From positions 186,001 to 250,000 of the forward strand of contig JBBPIE010000005.1 of NCBI GenBank assembly GCA_038040485.1: 64,000 bases of DNA, read 5' to 3'. The DNA is from Onstottus_B arcticum. Its GTDB lineage: Bacteria > Acidobacteriota > Blastocatellia > UBA7656. Below the pieces are notes generated by a model, which made no database searches, had not been told where the DNA came from, and saw nothing but the letters and a program-made list of their open reading frames with translations. This document shows, piece after piece, positions 8,714 to 16,246 of this stretch (position 1 is the first letter of the stretch; every line of letters begins with the position of its first letter). The translations under genes and the position numbers were made by a program.

Positions 8714-10049
8714 TCTGTTTCTCCTTGTGCGCGAGAACGACCGTCGTGCGCTTCGTCTCGACAAAGTACTTTTTGGCCATCGTCTGGATGTCCTGCGGCG
8801 TGATCGAAGCGTACAAGTCGTAAAGCTTGTTCAAAGTCTCGGGCGTGCGACGCAGAGAAATGTACGGAGCGAGATTGGCGGCGATCGCCTCCGAGTTATC
8901 CAGACTCAGCGCAAAGCTGTACTTCAAATTCGACTTAACCGCGTCAAGTTTGTCTTTCGCGGGCGGCGCTGTCTTGTACAGGTCGAACGCCTTTGTGAGC
9001 TCGCCCTTCACGTACTCGATGTCTTTCGGATCTTTGACGCGAGCAACGACTGTCAACAGGTAAGGATCGCGATGGTCTTCAAAGTCGGCGAAGATCGTGT
9101 CCACCTTTTGCTCTTTGATGACAAGCCTCTGGTAAAGCTCGGAGGTCTGCGAGAACCCGAGACTGCTGATCAGATCAAGCGCGGGTTTGTCCTTCTCGGT
9201 ATCCGAGTAAGCCGGGCCTTTGAACGAGACGGCGACCCACGGCAACGTCGGTGTCGGCCAATCGACTTCCGAAGATAGCGCCTTCGTTTGCTCAGGTTCG
9301 TTTGGAATTTCGGGGGTGTAGTTCCCGCGCTTCCAGCCGGCCCAGTACTTGTTCACAAGCTGGACGACCGCCTCGTGTTTAACGTCGCCCGCCACGATAA
9401 TTGTCACGTATTCCGGCCGGTAGTATCGCTTAAAGAACTCGAGGCTGTAGTCGTACATGTTCGGCATGTTCTCGACGTCGCGCAGAAAACCCATCGTCGT
9501 GTGCTGATAGGTGTGCGACTTGAAAGCTGTCTCGCGCAGCGCCTCGTAGATCTTGCGAACCGGGCTCGAAGCGTTCTTGTTGTACTCGCCAAGCACCGCT
9601 CGGGTTTCGGTCTTGAAGAGATCGATCGGCACCTTCAAGTTCTGAAAGCGGTCGGCCTCGAGCATCATGATCTGATCGAGGTCTTCCTTCGAGAACACGG
9701 TGTGATAAACGGTGCGGTCGTCGCTGGTGTAAGCGTTCGAGTCCGCGCCCGCGTTCTTCAAGGCTTCGTTGTAAGCCTCGGCCGAAACCTTCTCGGTGCC
9801 GCGAAACATCAGGTGCTCGAACAGGTGAGCAAAGCCCGACTTCCCTGCTTCGACTTCGTTGCGCGAGCCGGTGTTGACGGCTATGTAGAGCGCGACGATG
9901 TTCGGGTAGTCGGTCGGCACGGTGATGACTCGCAACCCGTTGGGCAGGTCGTCGGAGAAGTACTTGTAGGGGAAAATCTTGTTCTGGGCCGGCGTTGTTA
10001 GTGGCATAGCGATACTCAAGAGTAGAAGTGTTGCTTTGAACAATCTCAT
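8700..10049 (-). CDS. M16 zinc metallopeptidase, catalytic subunit
   Basis: Protein of 449 aa starting at the ATG at 10049, which opens a signal peptide (MRLFKATLLLLSIAMPLTTPAQ); an upstream ATG at 10109 would place extra polar residues before it. The zinc site HLFEH is at residues 75-79 and the third ligand Glu is at about 155 (AVLGEYNKN), exactly the M16B spacing. The C-terminal half carries the inactive M16 domain. It overlaps the start of the non-catalytic partner by 14 bp. It probably degrades short peptides in the periplasm. The spacer upstream contains an inverted repeat rather than an obvious promoter. Confidence 0.92.
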   Translation of the reverse strand: MRLFKATLLLLSIAMPLTTPAQNKIFPYKYFSDDLPNGLRVITVPTDYPNIVALYIAVNTGSRNEVEAGKSGFAHLFEHLMFRGTEKVSAEAYNEALKNAGADSNAYTSDDRTVYHTVFSKEDLDQIMMLEADRFQNLKVPIDLFKTETRAVLGEYNKNASSPVRKIYEALRETAFKSHTYQHTTMGFLRDVENMPNMYDYSLEFFKRYYRPEYVTIIVAGDVKHEAVVQLVNKYWAGWKRGNYTPEIPNEPEQTKALSSEVDWPTPTLPWVAVSFKGPAYSDTEKDKPALDLISSLGFSQTSELYQRLVIKEQKVDTIFADFEDHRDPYLLTVVARVKDPKDIEYVKGELTKAFDLYKTAPPAKDKLDAVKSNLKYSFALSLDNSEAIAANLAPYISLRRTPETLNKLYDLYASITPQDIQTMAKKYFVETKRTTVVLAHKEKQNASQ

Positions 10050-10137
10050 TTCAGCTTTACCTCGATTGTGGATGAATTGATTATCGTCGGAGGGCGCAAG
10101 TGTTCGCAAGGCGGCGGTAATGTCCTTGTTCGAAAGC

Positions 10138-10239
10138 TTTCTCTGCGTAACCGCTGCGACTCCGCGTCTCGGCGGTTAATTAGCGTCGAAACCCTGCTAA
10201 CCGCCGAGGCGCCGAGACCAGGCGCGAGAGAGCAGAAGC
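10138..10239. repeat. inverted repeat, CTAACCGCCGAG/GCAGAG family
   Basis: The left arm 10138-10179 (core GCGTCTCGGCGGTTA) pairs imperfectly with 10197-10239 (core TAACCGCCGAGGCGCCGAGA). It occupies the spacer immediately downstream of the membrane-protein gene stop at 10242, where it could also act as a transcription end hairpin. It is related in outline to the repeats at 2571-2726 and 42631-42714. Confidence 0.75.
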
Positions 10240-10241
10240 CT

Positions 10242-11354
10242 TTAGCTGCGCGACTCTGACGGCACCAGCGCGAAGTCGGGATTGTTCTTGCGGCGCCATA
10301 CAAACCCGTCCAGCACATAGTGCGTGATCTGAGGCAAAGCCAGAAGCGGAACCAGCACCAGCTTAAGCGTACCGACATCCCACGGGCTTCCGAACAACCA
10401 GCTCCGGTCCTGCCACACGCCGCGGTCCCAGAACATCTCTTCGATGTATGCGACCGCCCACAGCATTACTAGAAATGCCGCCGGTCCCGAAGCAAACACT
10501 CGAAACGCGCCGCCGCTTTGTTTCAATCTCGCGCGCCCGTACCAGTAGGTCAAGGCCAGGTAAGGCACGCCGTGAATGACTACGTTGGTCACCGTGAACG
10601 CGTAGTCTGAATTCAGCGCGACGATACCGACGTACCAACATACCGCCGTAGTCACGACAACGATGTCCTTGCCCGGATTCCCTTCTCTTTTCACCAGCCA
10701 ACCGTATGCGGACTTCAGAACGTAGGCAGCCATCACCAACCAGTAGATCGGCTCGGCGATTGTCGAGATGATCGAGGGAGTGCCAGAGAAGTCGTTAGCC
10801 AGAAACCACCAGAACTTTCGCGGCAAGTGTGAGTGCCAGTAGATCAACGGATACAAAGTCGCCGCGTAGATCGCCAGCGTGTCGATGAGCTTTCCGGCTG
10901 AGTCTCGTTCGCCGGCCTTTGCTCGATACAGCGCGACCCATCCGTATTGCTGGCGCACGAAGTGAAACACGGCGACATAAGCAAGTGCTCGCCAGAAGAC
11001 TAGTTCGCCTTGCGAGTAGAGCGCTACGCCAAGCGCAAAACCAATCACCGGCACTAGCGTGTAAAGCCAGGGCCTGCGCTTGCGTTCGGCAGGATCGAGA
11101 TAGACGCGGAAGCTCGTAGCCCAAACGTGAGCTACATCGATCAAGAGCACGGCCGGCACCCAGGCCCAGTCTGGCGAATCACCGTAGAGCACACCGGCTC
11201 GCGCGCCAATAACCAGAGCGAGCATCGAGACAACCGCGCTTCCAAGGAAGACCGTGAGATCCGTGCGAGGCGAGAACAGCCACACGTAGCGACCCGGAGC
11301 AGCCGCAGGTGAACGCAAATGAACGCGGATAGAGTCGCCCTCCGAGCTCCCCAT
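10242..11354 (-). CDS. polytopic membrane protein of unknown family
   Basis: From the ATG at 11354 this gives 370 aa with about nine hydrophobic segments. His and aromatic motifs at or near membrane segments include VAHVWATSFRVYLD, FHFVRQQYGW and ITHYVLDGFVWRR, the kind of pattern seen in integral-membrane metal enzymes such as the Brp/Blh group, but I cannot assign a family. The start is uncertain. The frame opens at 11429 and another ATG lies at 11378, but the DNA from 11305 to 11390 is an intergenic-type inverted repeat, so the first residues may be repeat-derived or a later GTG may be used. It is last in the minus-strand polyamine-type cluster, after the FAD oxidoreductase. Confidence 0.75.
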   Translation of the reverse strand: MGSSEGDSIRVHLRSPAAAPGRYVWLFSPRTDLTVFLGSAVVSMLALVIGARAGVLYGDSPDWAWVPAVLLIDVAHVWATSFRVYLDPAERKRRPWLYTLVPVIGFALGVALYSQGELVFWRALAYVAVFHFVRQQYGWVALYRAKAGERDSAGKLIDTLAIYAATLYPLIYWHSHLPRKFWWFLANDFSGTPSIISTIAEPIYWLVMAAYVLKSAYGWLVKREGNPGKDIVVVTTAVCWYVGIVALNSDYAFTVTNVVIHGVPYLALTYWYGRARLKQSGGAFRVFASGPAAFLVMLWAVAYIEEMFWDRGVWQDRSWLFGSPWDVGTLKLVLVPLLALPQITHYVLDGFVWRRKNNPDFALVPSESRS

Positions 11355-11390
11355 TGATCGGTGTTCATCAGTGTTCATCTGTGGTTGCTT
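11305..11390. repeat. inverted repeat, CACAGATGAACAC family, inside the start of a reading frame
   Basis: GCAGGTGAACGCAAATGAACG at 11308-11323 and beyond pairs with the complementary stretch ending CATCTGTGGTTGC at 11390. Related units lie at 19947-20053 and 60566-60663. On the minus strand this repeat supplies two ATG codons of the membrane-protein frame, so repeat DNA is either coding or sits in its leader. Confidence 0.7.
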
Positions 11391-11397
11391 CTCCGGC

Positions 11398-13032
11398 TCA
11401 CCCTCGCGCCAATTCCCTGACCACCTCATCCGCCGCGCGGGTCCCGTGATGGAAAGCTTCTTCGAACAACGCTATGCCGCTCAAGTCGGAGTGCGCGAAA
11501 TGAATTCCCCGATAAGGCTCGCGAGCTTGCCGGCGCGCCTCGCTCCAAACAAATCCCGGCCGCGGTCTGATCATCGCGTGACCCCACCGCATCACATCGA
11601 TCCTCTCGACCAGCGAGCGAATTTCACGGTGCGCTTTTTCCAAGTCGGTCAGAGCAATGTCAGCCCAGTCTTTCCAATCCGTCGCCAGCAGCCGTGAACG
11701 CGCCTGCTTCGGATCGGCATCGCAAAGCGGATAGTAGTAAGTGAAGACGGTCGGGCCGCGCTCGATTCCACGCTGGTGGGTCGCCACAACGTACCCAAGC
11801 GACGGGCTCTCGTACAGCACGTTGTCCCAAGCGAGCGGGGCTCCGCGGCTCACCGGCCGATCTTTCAGAAACAGATTCGCAACCATCCACGCGCCGTACT
11901 GAAACTGCCCGACATGAGCCGGCGCCTTCTCGCGATAAGGCCGAATCAAGTAACGAGCAAGAAAATGCGGCGCCGCAAAGATCACTCGCTCCGCATGAAA
12001 TCCAGCGGCGCTCACGCCTTCGTGATCGACCGCGATCACGTCCACTCCGCGCCGGCCATTCGCTTCGACTGGAATGATCTCTGACGCTGCGAACCCAAGC
12101 CGCACTTTCGTTTTCGCCTTTTCGAACAGATGAGCTACGAGTCGTCCGTTACCTTCGGGCCAGGTCATAAGCGATCGAGCTTCGGCGCCCGGCGTCGGGA
12201 CACGCGACGCAAAATAAAACAGCCCTGCCCACGCGCTCGTCTGATCAAGCGTCAAGCCATAGTCATCCCGGCAGCCGTAGTCCACCAGCCACCGCAACCG
12301 CGGCGAGGTCAATCCTCTTCGGTCGAGCCACTCGCTCATCGTAAGCTTATCGAGCGCAGTCGCCTCCTCATCATCCGAGCAAGTCGCGATCGGAATCGAG
12401 AACGCTCGCCGGCCGCGCGCGTCCCGCCATCCAACCCAGCGATTCACCTCGAGGTTAAAGGATTCAAGCTGAGCAAGGTCATCGGCGCTCGCGCCCGCTC
12501 GAAGATAGAGACCTTCGTACCAGCGTCCTTGATAAAAGACTCGCTCTTCAGGATCGCGGCAGAGATACTGCTCGGCGACTATTGGCTGACCTTGTTCGTC
12601 GCGGCCTTCGAGGAAGCCCATCTCGTCGAGCAACGAGATCAGCTCGACGTTCTCTTTCATTGGAGCGGGAAGATAGTGCGCTCCCCAGGGATAGGCTATG
12701 AGAGGCGACGCACCGCTGCGAGCCGTCCCGCCCGGCGCGCGTTCGAGTTCAATCAAAACGAGATCATCAAAACCCGCTTTCAACAAGCGAAAAGCCGCCG
12801 AGAGGCCGGCGACTCCTCCGCCGACGATGACTACCTTGACGCTCTGCCATTGATCTTGCGACGGCGTAATGCTCAAGCCGTCGCGCAAGCGGTGACCGAT
12901 CAAATCGGAAGCGCCGACTATCTCGCCTTCAGGCAAACGAGGCGATTCGTGCGAGCGGCACGCCGCCAGCGCTGCGGGAACACCGAGGAACGCCGCAAGC
13001 ACGTCGCGTCTTGAAATGGAGTGTCCCGCCAT
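11398..13032 (-). CDS. Tat-exported FAD-dependent amine-oxidase-like oxidoreductase
   Basis: Protein of 544 aa with a GAGGAA site before the ATG at 13032. The N-terminus is a twin-arginine signal (SRRDVLAAFLG) ending at a lipobox-like ALAAC, Cys25, so it may be a lipoprotein. VVIVGGGVAGLSAAFRL at about 67-83 is the dinucleotide fold, followed by LIELERAPGGTARSG, as in NAD(P)-binding_8/amine oxidase proteins. The C-terminus has GIHFAHSDLSGIALFEEAFHHG, the typical closing FAD motif. It lies in the cluster containing AdoMet decarboxylase and an aminopropyltransferase, which makes a polyamine or amine substrate attractive but unproven. Overlaps the longest frame of the downstream membrane gene. 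Confidence 0.85.
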   Translation of the reverse strand: MAGHSISRRDVLAAFLGVPAALAACRSHESPRLPEGEIVGASDLIGHRLRDGLSITPSQDQWQSVKVVIVGGGVAGLSAAFRLLKAGFDDLVLIELERAPGGTARSGASPLIAYPWGAHYLPAPMKENVELISLLDEMGFLEGRDEQGQPIVAEQYLCRDPEERVFYQGRWYEGLYLRAGASADDLAQLESFNLEVNRWVGWRDARGRRAFSIPIATCSDDEEATALDKLTMSEWLDRRGLTSPRLRWLVDYGCRDDYGLTLDQTSAWAGLFYFASRVPTPGAEARSLMTWPEGNGRLVAHLFEKAKTKVRLGFAASEIIPVEANGRRGVDVIAVDHEGVSAAGFHAERVIFAAPHFLARYLIRPYREKAPAHVGQFQYGAWMVANLFLKDRPVSRGAPLAWDNVLYESPSLGYVVATHQRGIERGPTVFTYYYPLCDADPKQARSRLLATDWKDWADIALTDLEKAHREIRSLVERIDVMRWGHAMIRPRPGFVWSEARRQAREPYRGIHFAHSDLSGIALFEEAFHHGTRAADEVVRELARG

Positions 13033-13096
13033 GTTTCCTCATGATCCCAAAATCGAAATCGCTGGCCCGGAAAGCCAATCTCAGGTGCGTTGTTGG

Positions 13097-13292
13097 ATTC
13101 TGGCACGCGTCGGGGTGCGGCACCCCAGCGGGGTGCAATGTTTATAGAAGTCAGGCGCGTGCGACGCCGCACCCCAGCGGGGTGCAATGTGCCGGCCTAG
13201 CCGCTAGTGATCACCGATCGACGCACATAGCACCCCTCTGGGGTGCGCCACTCAGCGACCCGTTTCTATAAACATTCAACTCCTAACGGAGT
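13097..13292. repeat. clustered GC-rich hairpins (CACCCCAGCGGGGTG type)
   Basis: Three copies of a palindromic core, GCACCCCAGCGGGGTGC or a close variant, lie at about 13118-13136, 13168-13186 and 13229-13246. A wider inverted repeat (ATGTTTATAGAA versus TTTCTATAAACAT) brackets them, and a smaller AACTCCTAACGGAGTT hairpin follows. The 340-bp spacer contains no gene. It resembles REP-type clusters. Confidence 0.75.
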
Positions 13293-13372
13293 TGCATCAA
13301 CTCATATCGGACTTGCCCGGCCGCCGACGCAATCGATTTCGCTACTAGCCCGAAGGGTGCCATTCCGAAAGC

Positions 13373-14023
13373 TCACCGTCTCGGTCTGCGAAGAATACTA
13401 ACCACTTCCTTGCCGCCCAGTGATGTCGAGGCAACGGTCACGCCAACGAATGAGAAGCCCGCCTCGCCCGCCTCACTGAGTTCCTTTTGCATTGTTGCTG
13501 TTTTGCTGGTCGCGAGCAGTCTATATTCCCACGCGAGCTTCTCTGCTTCGCGGTCGCGTTCGAGTATGACTACAACCTCGCGCCCACCAAAGGTTGACGA
13601 AAAGATTGTCTGGCCCTGGTACTCGAAGCCGGCATCCCCGGCTTCCTGCATCTCTTTCTGCATGGTGGACGTCTTGCTGGTCGCCAGCAGTTTGTATTGA
13701 AAGCGTTCCCGCTGTTCGTTTGCGGGATCTTTATGCATTGCGACTACAACCTCATTGCCGCCGAACGAAGTTTCGCCGCCCATCACCCCGCCAAAGCGAA
13801 ACCCCTCATCGGCCGCGTGGTTCATCTCCTTCTGCATGGTCGAGGTCTTGTTGGTTGCGAGCAACCGGTACTCAAAGCGCGCGTTTGCCTTCTGAAGCTC
13901 AGCAGACGATCGCGCAATCGTCGCCCGAATCAAAGCTTCTTTGTTTGAAATTGACGTCGCCCCGGTCTGGCTCGAGCAGGTGCTTGCCAGAAGAATCAGT
14001 GTCACAAAAGATCTGATAAACAT
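13373..14023 (-). CDS. secreted protein with three tandem ~50-residue repeats
   Basis: Protein of 216 aa; AGGAG lies five bases before the ATG at 14023. The signal peptide is followed at about residue 16 by a Cys (STCSSQ) that may be lipidated. Three tandem units begin near residues 49, 111 and 165, each with EYRLLATxKTxTMQKEM, then GF(x)FxG and FGGxEVVVI. I do not recognise a named family; the unit resembles DUF4177-like small beta proteins. It starts 12 bp after the aminopropyltransferase stop, so it belongs to the same operon and is a likely periplasmic component of that system. Confidence 0.78.
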   Translation of the reverse strand: MFIRSFVTLILLASTCSSQTGATSISNKEALIRATIARSSAELQKANARFEYRLLATNKTSTMQKEMNHAADEGFRFGGVMGGETSFGGNEVVVAMHKDPANEQRERFQYKLLATSKTSTMQKEMQEAGDAGFEYQGQTIFSSTFGGREVVVILERDREAEKLAWEYRLLATSKTATMQKELSEAGEAGFSFVGVTVASTSLGGKEVVSILRRPRR

Positions 14024-14035
14024 AGTTTCTCCTGT

Positions 14036-15547
14036 TCAGTCGTATTTCTTCCACTCGGCCTCGTGGTAGCGCACGAGCGCTTGATTATCCAGCCGGTTGA
14101 TTTCCACGGGGACCGGCTCGAGGTCGGCGGGCAGAACGAAGATTGTCGCCATCGTTTTATCGTCCAGATAGCGCAACCCAGGCGGTGAGACGGTGGGCGG
14201 CTCAAACGGCGTTGCCCGCGCAAGAGCGAAACCCCACACGCCAACGAACGAAGGCACCGTCGTCTGATACGGCCTGACTGAAAAGCCGGCTGCCTCCATG
14301 GTCCTGACGATGCACCAGTAAGATTGGCGAGCGTAGAGCGGCGATGTGCATTGCACCGACACTGCCGCCCCAGGCGCAAGCCGCGACTTGAGCAGCCGAT
14401 AAAAGCGAGTCGTGTACAGCTTACCCAAAGCGAACGAGCTCGGGTCGGGAAAATCGACGATCACCGCATCAAACTGTTCAGCTATGTCTTCGATCCAGAT
14501 CATCGCGTCCTGATTGACGACTCGCACGCGCGGGTCCGAGAACGAATGCTTGTTCAAGTCGGATAGCAGCGGCAGCGCCTCGGAGAGCTGAGTCATCGCC
14601 GGGTCAAGATCTACCAACGTCACCGACTCAACCGACTCGTGGCGCAGTATCTCGCGAAGCGCCAACCCATCCCCGCCGCCCAACACCAGCACTCGCCGCG
14701 GCGCGCCTGCCAGCATCATCGCCGGATGTACCAACGCTTCGTGGTAACGGTACTCATCTGAAGAGCTGAACTGGAGCCGACCGTTGAGAAAGAGTTGAAA
14801 GCCAGCTCTGCCGCGAGTCACCACGATCCGCTGATAGGGCGTCGTGCGCGAATAGATGATCTCGTCCGCAAACCCGTCATCCTCTACAAACCTGGTCAGC
14901 GAAGTCGACTTCACAATGCCCGCCGCCAGCAAGACGATTGCGATGACCGCGCGAACTCGTAAGCCCGTCACGCTACCCTTTATCAGCGGCCGCATGAACC
15001 ACGTCGCCCACAACCCGACTCCGGCGTTCAGAAGCCCAAACACCAGCGACGTGCGCACCAGTCCCAGCTTCGGCACGAGAAACAGCGGAAACATTAGCGA
15101 AGCTACCAGCGCGCCCACGTAGTCAAAGGTCAGCACGCGCGAGACAAGGTCCTTGAAGTCCAACTCGTCCTTGAGTATCCGCATAAGCAGCGGCAGCTCG
15201 AGACCGACCAGCGTGCCTATTCCGAAAACAATTCCGTACAGCACTATTTGAAAATAGCTAAGCCGAGCGAAACTCAAGAACAACAATGGCGCCGACAAAC
15301 CTCCCAACAAGGCGACACCCAACTCGACTTCGATGAATCGTCTCGCGAGCCCCGTATCGATAAAGCGAGACAGCCAGGCGCCTGCGCCAAGCGCGAAAAG
15401 ATAGATGCCTATGATGAGCGAAAACTGAGTGACCGAATCGCCGAGAACGTAGCTCGCAACGGTTCCAGCGAGCAACTCATAGATGAGCCCGCACGTGGCT
15501 ATGACCAGCACGTTGAGAAAAAGGATGGGCGTGCGGTTGTTCAGCAT
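14036..15547 (-). CDS. membrane-bound polyamine aminopropyltransferase (spermidine/spermine synthase family)
   Basis: Protein of 503 aa. Residues 1-215 hold about six to seven membrane spans (MLNNRTPILFLNVLVIATCG onward). The cytoplasmic half is a spermidine-synthase fold. VLVLGGGDGLALREILRHES near 285 is the decarboxylated-AdoMet site, VTLVDLDPAM binds the nucleoside, and DAVIVDFPDPSSFALGKLYT carries the catalytic Asp region. It should move an aminopropyl group from decarboxylated AdoMet, made by the SpeD homologue encoded 3 kb upstream, to an amine; the membrane domain suggests an acceptor in or near the membrane. No ornithine or arginine decarboxylase is nearby. No strong ribosome site is visible at 15547. 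Confidence 0.88.
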   Translation of the reverse strand: MLNNRTPILFLNVLVIATCGLIYELLAGTVASYVLGDSVTQFSLIIGIYLFALGAGAWLSRFIDTGLARRFIEVELGVALLGGLSAPLLFLSFARLSYFQIVLYGIVFGIGTLVGLELPLLMRILKDELDFKDLVSRVLTFDYVGALVASLMFPLFLVPKLGLVRTSLVFGLLNAGVGLWATWFMRPLIKGSVTGLRVRAVIAIVLLAAGIVKSTSLTRFVEDDGFADEIIYSRTTPYQRIVVTRGRAGFQLFLNGRLQFSSSDEYRYHEALVHPAMMLAGAPRRVLVLGGGDGLALREILRHESVESVTLVDLDPAMTQLSEALPLLSDLNKHSFSDPRVRVVNQDAMIWIEDIAEQFDAVIVDFPDPSSFALGKLYTTRFYRLLKSRLAPGAAVSVQCTSPLYARQSYWCIVRTMEAAGFSVRPYQTTVPSFVGVWGFALARATPFEPPTVSPPGLRYLDDKTMATIFVLPADLEPVPVEINRLDNQALVRYHEAEWKKYD

Positions 15548-15599
15548 GGCTTGAGTGCGTGAGGCCTGGAAGGACGGAAGGTCTGCGACCGAGGCTCCA

Positions 15600-15655
15600 G
15601 GACACTAAGCGTCACCAATACCTGGTGGCCCTTTGTGCCTTTGAGCCTTAGTGGC
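15600..15655. repeat. short inverted repeat, CACTAAG/CTTAGTG family
   Basis: The left arm CACTAAGCGTCACCA, about 15603-15617, pairs imperfectly with the right arm TGGTGGCCC...GCCTTAGTG ending at 15651. It fills the 131-bp spacer between the DUF350 gene and the aminopropyltransferase gene. The wording AAAGGCACAAAG on the reverse strand is typical of intergenic repeats elsewhere in such genomes. Confidence 0.55.
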
Positions 15656-15678
15656 AAGAAGATTCGGGACACCGCTTC

Positions 15679-15951
15679 TTAGCCGTGAACCGCCGCTGCT
15701 ACGATCAGCGCGATCCCGATTATCACCGCGCCGATCACGATTCCAAGAGCGACGTTCTGATCGACTTCGAGCTCCTTGCGAATCGAGAACGGCGAGACCT
15801 TCGCGATGATCCAGAACGCCAGCGCGAACAGCACCAGCCCGATCAGCGAGAAAACCAGCGTCGAAACGATCAAATCAGGAAGCTGATTCATAGGGATCAA
15901 CAAGCCCACGATGCCGTGAGCGTCGATTGTCGCGAGTGAGTGCGAAGGCAT
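15679..15951 (-). CDS. DUF350 membrane protein
   Basis: Protein of 90 aa with two clear membrane spans (residues about 26-50 and 67-88) around SIRKELEVDQNVALG, the DUF350 pattern. The ATG at 15951 directly follows the stop of the upstream gene and has a GGAGG site inside that gene's end; an internal ATG at 15891 has none. Function is unknown in detail. The family recurs beside DUF4178, SpeD and membrane aminopropyltransferase genes, as here, so it is probably the membrane partner of the polyamine-type system. Confidence 0.82.
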   Translation of the reverse strand: MPSHSLATIDAHGIVGLLIPMNQLPDLIVSTLVFSLIGLVLFALAFWIIAKVSPFSIRKELEVDQNVALGIVIGAVIIGIALIVAAAVHG

Positions 15952-16137
15952 CTACTTTCCTCCTCGATAGCCTGAGTAGTAGAAGACATGAAACGAACGG
16001 TAGCCGCCGGGCGATTGCCTCGCTTCGGCTGGAACCGTTTGCTTGTCGGGATCGCCAAATTCCTTACCGGTGAATGCAACAAACCCATACGCTCCAACGA
16101 TGATGAGCCCAATAACGAGATATATCTTTCTAAGCAT
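15952..16137 (-). CDS. small single-span membrane protein of the DUF350/DUF4178 cluster
   Basis: Protein of 61 aa. GGGAGG lies five bases before the ATG at 16137; the longer frame from 16149 is not needed. One N-terminal membrane span (IYLVIGLIIVGAYGFVAFTG) is followed by a short external tail with ARQSPGGYRSF and ending GYRGGK. The stop codon touches the DUF350 start, so the two are translationally coupled. I recall similar tiny proteins with a Tyr/Gly-rich end in the same gene neighbourhood, but no family name. A partner of DUF350 is the natural guess. Confidence 0.7.
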   Translation of the reverse strand: MLRKIYLVIGLIIVGAYGFVAFTGKEFGDPDKQTVPAEARQSPGGYRSFHVFYYSGYRGGK

Positions 16138-16148
16138 CGAACCTCCCA

Positions 16149-16242
16149 AGCGCGGTCCTGTAGGGATGGCCCTCCGTGGCCACCCCTTGATTGCCCTAAC
16201 CCGGGGATCGCGCTGCGAGGGGCGGGCACGGAGACCGCCCGC
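16149..16242. repeat. two GC-rich hairpins, GGCCxCxxxGGCC type
   Basis: GGGATGGCC-CTCCGT-GGCCACCCC at about 16162-16185, and GGGGCGGGC-ACGGAGA-CCGCCCGCTC at about 16219-16244. Both are imperfect hairpins with a CTCCGT or ACGGAG loop, the second lying at the DUF4178 stop. A related unit is found at 58847-58925. Confidence 0.6.
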
Positions 16243-16246
16243 TCAA

